A DNA stretch of 38,654 nucleotides from CAYJAD01 sp964371225 (lineage in GTDB: Bacteria > Desulfobacterota > Desulfovibrionia > Desulfovibrionales > Desulfovibrionaceae): the NCBI GenBank assembly GCA_964371225.1, contig CAYJNA010000011.1:1-38654 (forward strand). Direction: 5' to 3'. The notes beneath the pieces were generated by a model. The model worked only from the letters and a program-made list of their open reading frames with translations, was not told where the DNA came from and made no database searches. Made by a program: the position numbers and the translations under genes. Positions 31,907 through 38,654 of the stretch are shown here, piece by piece (the first letter of the stretch is position 1; each line of letters begins with the position of its first letter).

Positions 31907-32752
31907 ATGAGCAGCAGCACCACACATCCTTTACTTACATGTATTATTGCCACATATAATGCCGCACAAAACCTTCCCCTTGTACTGCATTCGCTTCATG
32001 AGCAAGATTTACATGAAGTGGAGATTATTATTCAAGACGGCGCAAGCCAAGATGACACAGTAAAGGTGGCGCAGCAATGGCAAGAAAAGCTCCCTTGTTT
32101 GCATATCTTCAGCTTGCCAGATAAAGGTATTTTTGACGCATGGAATAAAGCTTTGTCTCACGTTCAGGGAGATTGGGTTTTCTTCATGGGTGCCGACGAT
32201 ATATGCTTACATGAAAAAAGCCTCAGCCATATAAAAGAGGTTTTACGTAACACAAAAAAAGATGTCTCCTATGTGGCAAGTCCCATAGCCATGCTTAGCG
32301 AGCAAGAAGACTCTACGCTCTTTTATCCCAAAAAAGATATTACTCGTGCCATCATACAAGGGATGGCTTTACCGCATCAAGGTCTTTTTCATAGAAAAGA
32401 GCTCTTTAGTGCGTATACATTTGACACACAGTATCGTGTAGCTGGCGATTATGACTTTCTTGTAAGAACATTTAAATTGGGCAACATTGCCTATACAGAC
32501 ACACCGTATATAGGTATGCGCGCCGGTGGTATAAGTTCTTCTCTTGATACCATGTGGCTTTGTAGCCTTGAGCAATGGCGTATTTCACGAAAATACTTCC
32601 CAAAAGCTGTGCCCTGGAAGCTTGCTTTACGCCATGTGAGAAATATGTGCTATTTTATTCTTTCGCGTGGTGTGGGAAAAACACACACACGAAGCATTGC
32701 CCATATTATAAAAAAGCTGTATAAGCGCAAGCCGTATCGAATTGAGAAATAA
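31907..32752 (+). CDS. GT2 glycosyltransferase (WcaE-like), paralogue of 26583-27458
   Basis: The protein has 281 residues. Features are LLTCIIATYNAAQNLPLVLHSL, IQDGASQDDTVKVAQQW, DKGIFDAWNKAL and metal-binding GADD. These match 26583-27458 in order and spacing, as do the later PHQGLFHRKELF and AGDYDFLVRTFK segments (the catalytic-base region). The C-terminus is basic. A 105-base gap separates it from the previous gene, and no obvious terminator is seen there, so it is probably still in the same transcript. Confidence 0.87.
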   Translation: MSSSTTHPLLTCIIATYNAAQNLPLVLHSLHEQDLHEVEIIIQDGASQDDTVKVAQQWQEKLPCLHIFSLPDKGIFDAWNKALSHVQGDWVFFMGADDICLHEKSLSHIKEVLRNTKKDVSYVASPIAMLSEQEDSTLFYPKKDITRAIIQGMALPHQGLFHRKELFSAYTFDTQYRVAGDYDFLVRTFKLGNIAYTDTPYIGMRAGGISSSLDTMWLCSLEQWRISRKYFPKAVPWKLALRHVRNMCYFILSRGVGKTHTRSIAHIIKKLYKRKPYRIEK

Positions 32753-32765
32753 TCTAAGGAAACAT

Positions 32766-33587
32766 ATGCATATATCCCTGCTCATAGCCACCATAGGGCG
32801 CACCACAGAACTTTCACGCTTATTAGAAAGTATCTGTCAGCAAAGCCACAAAAGAGTTGAAGTTCTTATTTGTGATCAAAACCCGGTAGGCTATTTAGAC
32901 AATACCCTTGCCCCGTACAGGCAGCGTCTACAGCTTCAGGTGATTTCTTCACCACCGGTAGGCGTGTCTGCTGCACGCAATGCTCTCTTACCTCACACTA
33001 AAGGGGATATTCTTTCCTTTCCTGATGATGACTGCTGGTATGCTCCGGATACATTAGAAAAAGTAGTAACTTTTTTCATGAAATATAACCATGTAGGAAG
33101 CCTCATGGGGATATGGGGAGATAATGCTGAAAACCTTATTGCGAAGAATAAAGATTTTTCTCAGTCTCAAATTTCAGAACAAAACCTATTTATACGTGGC
33201 GAAACCTATGTACAATTCTATAGGCGCCATATCATAAATGCCATTGGCGGCTTTGATGAAACATTAGGCCCAGGCACAGGGCTACCTTATGGTTGCGGCG
33301 AAGATACAAACTATATATTACGCGCGGCAAACATAGCACCAGTGTGGCGTGTGCCTTCAGTGCATATCTACCACCCTCTGCCCAGTGTGCGTACTCCCAA
33401 CAAAGAGAAATTGTATGCCTACGCATGCGGACGCATGTATCTTTTGCGTAAACATAACTTTTCTCTTTGGTTCAAATTAGCCAATATATTCTTCCCCCTC
33501 TACAGGCTTTTGTGCGAAGGCCCCGCATCTAAACAGTATCGCTGGTATATGTTCTTAGGCCGCATGAAAGGATTTTTCTCCAAGTAG
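32766..33587 (+). CDS. GT2 glycosyltransferase, last gene of the plus-strand run
   Basis: The protein has 273 residues from the ATG at 32766, five bases after AAGGA (32756-32760). The frame could extend to a TTG at 32742, inside the previous gene. The GT-A domain shows ISLLIATIGRTTELSRLLESI, ICDQNP, GVSAARNALLPHTKGDI and acidic FPDDDCWY. The LGPGTGLPYGCGEDTNYILRA segment is the acceptor/catalytic-base region of a GT2 subfamily found in capsule clusters. A terminator follows at 33638-33671. Confidence 0.87.
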   Translation: MHISLLIATIGRTTELSRLLESICQQSHKRVEVLICDQNPVGYLDNTLAPYRQRLQLQVISSPPVGVSAARNALLPHTKGDILSFPDDDCWYAPDTLEKVVTFFMKYNHVGSLMGIWGDNAENLIAKNKDFSQSQISEQNLFIRGETYVQFYRRHIINAIGGFDETLGPGTGLPYGCGEDTNYILRAANIAPVWRVPSVHIYHPLPSVRTPNKEKLYAYACGRMYLLRKHNFSLWFKLANIFFPLYRLLCEGPASKQYRWYMFLGRMKGFFSK

Positions 33588-33637
33588 TCCCGTTAAAAAC
33601 GCGCTTGCTTCAATGATGTAAACAAGTTTACACTTAC

Positions 33638-33671
33638 AATCCTGTACAATTCAGCGTGCAGGATTTTTTTT
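33638..33671 (+). terminator. Rho-independent terminator of the plus-strand glycosyltransferase run
   Basis: AATCCTGTAC and GTGCAGGATT pair over 10 bases (one G-T) with an 8-base loop, followed by eight T. A small palindrome (TGTAAAC-AA-GTTTACA) lies just before it at 33617-33632. Confidence 0.88.
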
Positions 33672-33711
33672 ACGGCATCATCTAAAAAAACATGACATGA
33701 TGCAGAGAGGT

Positions 33712-33749
33712 AAGAAGGCTTCTATGCAATTTTGCATAGAAGCCTTCTT
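33712..33749. terminator. Perfect 18-bp palindrome between convergent genes
   Basis: AAGAAGGCTTCTATGCAA and TTGCATAGAAGCCTTCTT are perfectly complementary around TT. It lies 59 bases behind the stop codon of the chemoreceptor gene (minus strand) and 41 bases past the plus-strand terminator. No T-run follows in either direction, so it may be an RNA 3'-end-protecting hairpin as much as a terminator. Confidence 0.65.
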
Positions 33750-33807
33750 CGTATATACTCTGAAGAGAATGCTCTATATAAAACAAAGCATCGTCAACAA
33801 AATTATG

Positions 33808-36180
33808 TTATTTTTCTAAAACCTTAGCTAAATCCTGCATAAGATTTGACAAATTTTGTCCTTGCTCAGAAAGTTCAGCTACGGATAATCTTGATTCTTT
33901 CATATCCCCTGCAGTTTTATGAGCTAAACCATTCACATCAATAAGTAATTCTTTTACTTTCTGGCTGCTCATCACTTGTTCATTACTGGCTTCAGCAATG
34001 GCAGAAGAATTTTCCGCAGTTTTTTCCACCATATCCACAATATTTTTAAATACAAGGCCAGTATCGTTCACAAGACTGCTTGCACTATCAATGGCATGTA
34101 CAGAAGTTTCCACAAGGTTTACATTTTCCGACACACTGGTTTGAATAGCCACAATGGCTTTCTTTACTTCTACAGTGGACTCCATTGTTTTTTCAGCCAG
34201 TTTACGAACTTCATCAGCAACCACGGCAAAACCGCGTCCTGAATCTCCAGCTCGTGCCGCTTCAATGGCAGCATTCAGCGCTAACAAATTCGTTTGATCA
34301 GCAATATCAGAAATAGTAGTAATAACATTATTGATAGCATTGGTATCTTCACTCAATTGCGACATACCCTTTTTCACATTATTGGACTGCTCTTGCACAA
34401 TAGTGATACTATCAATAGCTTTTTGCACTACCAAGCTTCCATTATTAGCTTCTTCCTTGGTCAATTTGGAAACTTCAGAGGCATCTGTGGCTTTTTGTGC
34501 CATCTCAGCCGTAATTATGCTTACATGATCCATGGTGGCATTGGCCAGCTCTACCTTACCTTCTTGAGAATTGGCACTTACTTCAGAGCTCTTCACTTGG
34601 CCTGTAAGTTCTACTATGGAATTAGACACTAAGGAAGTAATGGTTTGTGCCGATTCTACCACTTCAGCAATGGTATTTTCCACAGCTTTAAATTTAGTCA
34701 CATCATTCACCAACATGAGAATGCAATCAATTTCGCCTTTTTCGTTGAGCATAGGAATGAGCGAATACACAATATCGCATTGAATAACATGCGTTTCAGC
34801 ATGTATCTGAGATTTAGTACGTAATACCTTTTCAAAATTTTCTATATCATGCGGCTTAAAGTCTAAAACATGGCGCACATCTAAGCCCATACTTTCAGCT
34901 TTGAGATCTTTCAAAGTGGTCTCATTCATATAGGTAATACGGCATTGAGGATCAAGCGTTAGAATGGGCAGAGGGATATAGTCTAATACAGTGCTAAATT
35001 TGTCTAAAATACTATTAGTACCACCTACAATGGTAGCAAAATCATATTTATACTTTTGTGCATCTACTCTATCCAACAATTGCCCAGAGCTCACAAGTTT
35101 CTCTACATTTTGATATTCTTGCAAAATCCCCTTAAGTACCGTTGGAATTTCCAATAAGGACTTGGAGAGTACCCCAATCTCATCATTGGATTTCACTTGC
35201 ATAGTAGCATCTAACTTTCCTATGGAAATATCTCTGGCAACTTGCGCCGCTCTTTCAATCTGCTTGGTAAAGTGACGAATAATCAAGAACATGGCAAATG
35301 CAATACAAATGGCAATGACACAAGCCAAGTAAATGCTTTTATTACGAATATCAATACTGGATTGCTCAAGTTCTATAACGTCAGAAATATTAACAACTTT
35401 CCAGCCCAAAGCTTTAATTTCTGTCATATAAACAATTTTTTCTCTTCCATCTTCGGCTACGTATTTTCCTGAAAAGACATCATTTTTTTCATGTAAGTTG
35501 CGTAATATATCCGTTTGATTAATATTGAAACTGAATACCTTAGATGCTTCATTATGCAAGAAGGCATAGCCTTCAGTACCCACAACCATGAAAGTACCGT
35601 ATTGGCCGGATACAAGTCTTTTAGCAAGACCTTGGTCAATGTAGTTAAAAATATATATAACACCAATGACTTCTTTACCCTCATAACCATAAATGGGCGC
35701 AGCCACAGAGTAAGCTAGTTTATTATCATATTTAAAAGGGTTACCTACAGCTATCTCCCCTTGAACGGCTTTTTTAAAGAAATCTCTATCGGCTACGGAC
35801 TTTCCTTGCGTACTATCATTACTACTTAATAGCGCTTGCCCATCTTTACTTACCAAGGTTACTTCTGCATAGCTATACGTACGTCTTGTATCTACTACCC
35901 TTTTTTTAGAAGCTGTAAGATTTTGCTCTTTTTCTGAAGCATCTCCCACGAGATACGGTTTAAAAAAGGTAGAAAGAGAAAAAGAAATGGCATTAAGCCT
36001 GTCAAATTCATATAATTTAGATAGATTTTCCGCAGCATTGGAATTTGACACCAATACTTTTTCTTCATTTAAGGCTAGAATGGAATCATTGCTTAAAATA
36101 TAATTTTGCCAAATTACAACTCCCAGTCCTATACAGACTAACAACAAACTTGGAAAAATTAACTTGTAAAACAATTTCAT
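33808..36180 (-). CDS. Methyl-accepting chemotaxis protein (Cache-HAMP-PAS-MA)
   Basis: The protein has 790 residues. Transmembrane helix 1 is at about 8-28. A periplasmic dCache-like sensor domain (about 35-270) contains a PAS-fold pattern (YSYAEVTLVSKDGQALLSS, DRDFFKKAVQGEIAVGNPFKYD). Transmembrane helix 2 is at about 279-300, then HAMP (about 302-355) and a cytoplasmic PAS (about 390-500, DYIPLPILTLDPQCRITYMNE). The signalling domain (about 530-790) has the highly conserved hairpin tip DQTNLLALNAAIEAARAGDSGRGF. It controls a CheA kinase through CheW. No C-terminal CheR/CheB-tethering pentapeptide is seen (it ends VLEK). The ribosome site AAGGAG precedes the ATG. It is a single-gene unit. 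The ligand is not identifiable, although dCache_1 domains of this type often bind amino acids or carboxylates. Confidence 0.94.
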   Translation of the reverse strand: MKLFYKLIFPSLLLVCIGLGVVIWQNYILSNDSILALNEEKVLVSNSNAAENLSKLYEFDRLNAISFSLSTFFKPYLVGDASEKEQNLTASKKRVVDTRRTYSYAEVTLVSKDGQALLSSNDSTQGKSVADRDFFKKAVQGEIAVGNPFKYDNKLAYSVAAPIYGYEGKEVIGVIYIFNYIDQGLAKRLVSGQYGTFMVVGTEGYAFLHNEASKVFSFNINQTDILRNLHEKNDVFSGKYVAEDGREKIVYMTEIKALGWKVVNISDVIELEQSSIDIRNKSIYLACVIAICIAFAMFLIIRHFTKQIERAAQVARDISIGKLDATMQVKSNDEIGVLSKSLLEIPTVLKGILQEYQNVEKLVSSGQLLDRVDAQKYKYDFATIVGGTNSILDKFSTVLDYIPLPILTLDPQCRITYMNETTLKDLKAESMGLDVRHVLDFKPHDIENFEKVLRTKSQIHAETHVIQCDIVYSLIPMLNEKGEIDCILMLVNDVTKFKAVENTIAEVVESAQTITSLVSNSIVELTGQVKSSEVSANSQEGKVELANATMDHVSIITAEMAQKATDASEVSKLTKEEANNGSLVVQKAIDSITIVQEQSNNVKKGMSQLSEDTNAINNVITTISDIADQTNLLALNAAIEAARAGDSGRGFAVVADEVRKLAEKTMESTVEVKKAIVAIQTSVSENVNLVETSVHAIDSASSLVNDTGLVFKNIVDMVEKTAENSSAIAEASNEQVMSSQKVKELLIDVNGLAHKTAGDMKESRLSVAELSEQGQNLSNLMQDLAKVLEK

Positions 36181-37015
36181 ATAAAAACTCCTTCAGATAC
36201 AATACTATACACACATTTCATTTTATACATCCACAGGAACAAAAAGATTCTTTACAAATATTTTATATGCATAAAACATAGTTCAGCCAAGATATCGCTT
36301 AGTTAAGAACGCTCTTTAAGCATGCTCAAAACACATATTTCTTTGGAAGATGCCATAACTTCACTTCCGTAAAAAATTACCGCGCACAATAGCTTAGCTC
36401 ATTTGTACTGAAAAACATATTCCCAAATATTTTCAGATAGATACATTTGTTTCTAATACCGCTAGGCGGTCTCGTAAACAAGTAGCAACGCTTTTACGCC
36501 GTGCAAGGCTTGGCTTAAGGGTAAGGCTTCAGCTTTCAGCACCTGAAAAGCATTTTCCATGTCCAAGCTTTATCAAAAAAGATATTCCATAGCTTTACAT
36601 TTGGCAAAATTTATTACGAGTTTTTAGCTTTAACTTTTTATTTTTAACAAATCCTAAACGGCTCCCATTGCTGACTAAAGCACTGAAAATACATTTTTTA
36701 CATCTTTAATCACCCATATTTACTCTACACATTGTCACTACGTACCTCTGTAAGCGTTGTAAAAGTATACAACTAGTCAAAAGTAATAATCGTCTTTTTT
36801 TCTTTACACTTTAGACTAGCGTAATTTTTTTTACTTTTACGTATATAATGATTTTCCAGAGGTAAACAAGGTGTAATTACAGGAAAAATATACTAAAACT
36901 CTAGACGTAATAATTTTTATAGAATAAAAAATATAGAAACACATATAAAAAGAGACTTTACCACCATGGGTTTTGCTGTTCTTGCCTATCAAATGCCCTG
37001 TACAAAGGAGATATG
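36181..37015. other. Long intergenic region with local GC-rich island
   Basis: These 835 bases between divergent genes are mostly AT-rich. A local GC-richer patch at about 36455-36560 contains small hairpins (CCGC-TAG-GCGG; GCTTTCAG-CAC-CTGAAAAGC) and a 32-codon minus-strand frame (36462-36560). Near the right end are an inverted repeat GTTGTA...TACAAC (36756-36773) and a TATAAT box (36844-36849). No tRNA, recognised riboswitch or homologue-like long frame is visible. Confidence 0.45.
36844..36849 (+). promoter_or_regulatory. -10 promoter element candidate for the orphan exported protein
   Basis: A perfect TATAAT lies about 165 bases before the start codon. The expected -35 position (GTAATT near 36821) is weak. 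An operator-like inverted repeat, GTTGTA...TACAAC, lies upstream at 36756-36773. Confidence 0.35.
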
Positions 37016-38368
37016 ATGAAAAATAAACGTATCCTATTTTTTATATTATATTTTCTATACTTCCTTTGTTTGGTAAATCCCACTCTGTATGCGCACGCGC
37101 AGCAGCCAAAAATAACATTATACGCTAACTTTTTTACTGGTTCAGGTAACAACACACCCCCGAAACCTACAAAAAGCAAAGAGGTTTTCTTAGATCAACC
37201 TCCTCAAAGCATATGTGAATTGGCCAATAGTATAGGTCGAGAGCTTTCGCAGTGGACTGGCTTACATTTTATTTTTACAGCAACACGCTTTAATGATTCA
37301 ATAAAAATTACGTGGGATAAAACTGCTAGCCTCTTTTCAAGTAAGTATAATGATGTAAGCCTAAAGGAATTTTATTTTAGCAATCACAGTGATATGCAAT
37401 GGTTCATGCTCAATAGCTTGTATCAAAGTCTTTTGGCAAACCTTACTCCACAAGGAATACATTTTGTATACTATTGCAAAGAATTAGAAAAAGACCTCGT
37501 ACTTAAAGAGCTTTCACCGCCCACCACCTTTACAATCAACGAACCTTATTTAGGTAGCCCCTACTATGCCATGAACAGTAAAGTAAAAGTAAAATCTGAC
37601 TATTCAAAAATTTTAAAGCGTCTTCACGGCGTATGGCTTTTGCATGGCATGGATACAGGCTCACATCTTTTTATCCATAATAATACCTCTTTTGAGCTCA
37701 AAAAGAGTAATGGCATGCCCATAACAGGTGGCTACCTAAGCTATGAAAAGAAAGAAGGCAAAGTTTACTATTATGGTTTTAACTTTGAGAATGCTTTCGA
37801 TGCAACTCTGCGCGATGTATTTCACCTCAATGACCCTACAACAATTAATCATATCAGAAAAACAACATCAGACATCTATATTAAAAAAAATACCTTTGCA
37901 GCTTCCCCGCTTATCTCGCTGCTTCAAGCTAATATTACCACAGAAAACTTCAAATTACATGAGAAAAATAATAGATTTAATGGAGGCTATTACCATCATT
38001 ATCTTGGAAACGAAAACATGCCTTACATAGTAAACACTGCCTTTTATGCGCAAGCCCCTCTGCGTGATGAAAGTCAGTTGGAGTATACCCAACGGTTGCT
38101 TAGTAAAGTCTTTTCCACCGAAATTTCCAACCAAATGCGTTATGTACGCATGGCGCCTTACACGCAGCATTCACGTAAAATACCCCACCCTCTATTCTTA
38201 GTCTCATGGCTTTCTGGCCAAAAAGAGCACTGTCGCGCCCATGAAGCTTTAGTATTCTTTACCCAATCACATATGTATATTTTCGCTTTTATCATGAAAA
38301 CAGACACTGTGAAGCTATCACAAAATATACGACTGCAGCTGTACGAAAGCTTACAATTAGCGCCCTAA
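37016..38368 (+). CDS. Exported protein of unknown function
   Basis: I do not recognise a family. The 450 residues start with a basic/hydrophobic signal peptide (MKNKRILFFILYFLYFLCLVNPTLYAHA, cleavage near AHA-QQ). A Pro/Lys-rich stretch (NNTPPKPTKSKE) follows, then a soluble region rich in aromatic residues, His and Asn without further membrane helices. Segments such as CELANSIGRELSQWTGLHFIF and RLHGVWLLHGMDTGSHLFIHNN suggest folded alpha/beta domains, but no catalytic motif stands out. Of two adjacent ATGs, the one at 37016 lies five bases from the Shine-Dalgarno AAAGGAG (37004-37010); the one at 37013 is too close. The gene stands alone between a chemoreceptor gene and a tRNA. It is probably periplasmic or outer-surface. 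Confidence 0.7.
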   Translation: MKNKRILFFILYFLYFLCLVNPTLYAHAQQPKITLYANFFTGSGNNTPPKPTKSKEVFLDQPPQSICELANSIGRELSQWTGLHFIFTATRFNDSIKITWDKTASLFSSKYNDVSLKEFYFSNHSDMQWFMLNSLYQSLLANLTPQGIHFVYYCKELEKDLVLKELSPPTTFTINEPYLGSPYYAMNSKVKVKSDYSKILKRLHGVWLLHGMDTGSHLFIHNNTSFELKKSNGMPITGGYLSYEKKEGKVYYYGFNFENAFDATLRDVFHLNDPTTINHIRKTTSDIYIKKNTFAASPLISLLQANITTENFKLHEKNNRFNGGYYHHYLGNENMPYIVNTAFYAQAPLRDESQLEYTQRLLSKVFSTEISNQMRYVRMAPYTQHSRKIPHPLFLVSWLSGQKEHCRAHEALVFFTQSHMYIFAFIMKTDTVKLSQNIRLQLYESLQLAP

Positions 38369-38564
38369 CAGCCTGTGGCAAAAGTTTGTTTTCAAAATGC
38401 TTTTCTTAACGTACTTCCATAGCTTTCATGCAGGCTTGTAGAAAAGGTAAAACACGAGGAAGAGAATATTTTCGCCAAGGTGCGTATCAAAAGTAACCTC
38501 TTTATAAGGCCTACACATACGATTTTGAAAACTAGAACAATACTAAAGCTGCAGTACGTACTAT

Positions 38565-38596
38565 AAAAAAAACCGCCTATGCAAAAACATAAGCGG
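38565..38596 (-). terminator. Terminator of the tRNA transcription unit
   Basis: On the minus strand, CCGCTTATG and CATAGGCGG pair over 9 bases (one G-T) around TTTTTG, followed by eight T. It begins 12 bases after the tRNA CCA end. Confidence 0.85.
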
Positions 38597-38607
38597 ATTT
38601 TTCTCCA

Positions 38608-38654
38608 TGGTGGGCCCACCAGGACTTGAACCTGGGACAAACCGGTTATGAGCC
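38608..38654 (-). tRNA. tRNA with CAU anticodon (Met or lysidine-type Ile2), 3' part only
   Basis: The minus strand reads an anticodon loop CTCATAA (anticodon CAU) with 3' stem CCGGT, a 5-base variable loop, T-stem CCAGG/CCTGG around TTCAAGT, acceptor strand TGGGCCC, discriminator A and an encoded CCA. The 5' half lies beyond the window edge. Elongator Met, initiator Met and Ile2 (CAU, lysidine-modified) cannot be told apart without the D-arm and full acceptor stem. Confidence 0.88.

Noticed and set aside
38392..38640. 82-codon minus-strand frame at the right edge
   Set aside because: It runs through the tRNA 3' end and its terminator and cannot be a real gene.

Overview
The window reads as chromosomal DNA of an anaerobic Desulfovibrionales-like bacterium. 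This placement is tentative: it rests on the mix of a PaaK-type ligase, a DUF1786 protein, TrmJ, an APS kinase and abundant signalling proteins, and no rRNA or complete marker is present. Base composition varies strongly. The left end is GC-rich (39 G/C in 60 bases at 481-540), while the glycan genes near 20 kb are very AT-rich (10 in 60 at 20101-20160).

Layout. (1) 58-4123, minus strand: housekeeping and metabolic genes trmJ, a DUF456 membrane protein, a phenylacetate-CoA ligase and a DUF1786 protein. (2) 4348-11401, minus strand: five exported proteins, namely a small DUF4384 protein, an 1105-residue TPR-CHAT protein with an intact His/Cys dyad, a Gly/Ala/Ser-rich protein, an HExxH putative metalloprotease, and a larger DUF4384 protein. 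Three of them share a short motif, R-[ST]-T-R-D-L-[VI]-F followed by acidic residues, in five copies. I read this as a periplasmic caspase-like protease module with its likely substrates or partners, and it is the best candidate for an undescribed system here. (3) 11903-16305, plus strand: a hybrid sensor histidine kinase diverging from that operon, overlapping an FkbM-type methyltransferase gene.

(4) 16378-26392, minus strand: a compact nine-gene run consisting of an ABC exporter, two sulfotransferase-like paralogues, four glycosyltransferases, a methyltransferase and APS kinase CysC. PAPS supply, sulfotransferases and a flippase-like exporter together suggest a sulfated surface or exported glycan. 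(5) 26583-33587, plus strand: seven more glycosyltransferases in a divergent run, several being paralogues of one another or of the minus-strand set, ended by a good terminator. (6) 33808-36180, minus strand: a Cache/HAMP/PAS chemoreceptor. (7) 36181-38654: an 830-base intergenic stretch, an orphan exported protein, and the 3' part of a CAU-anticodon tRNA with its terminator.

No CRISPR array, insertion sequence, transposase or integrase was seen. A 34-base palindromic element occurs twice in inverted orientation (13-46 and 4308-4341), each time just behind a gene's stop codon. Functions are inferred from motifs and remembered family features only; no database search was possible.
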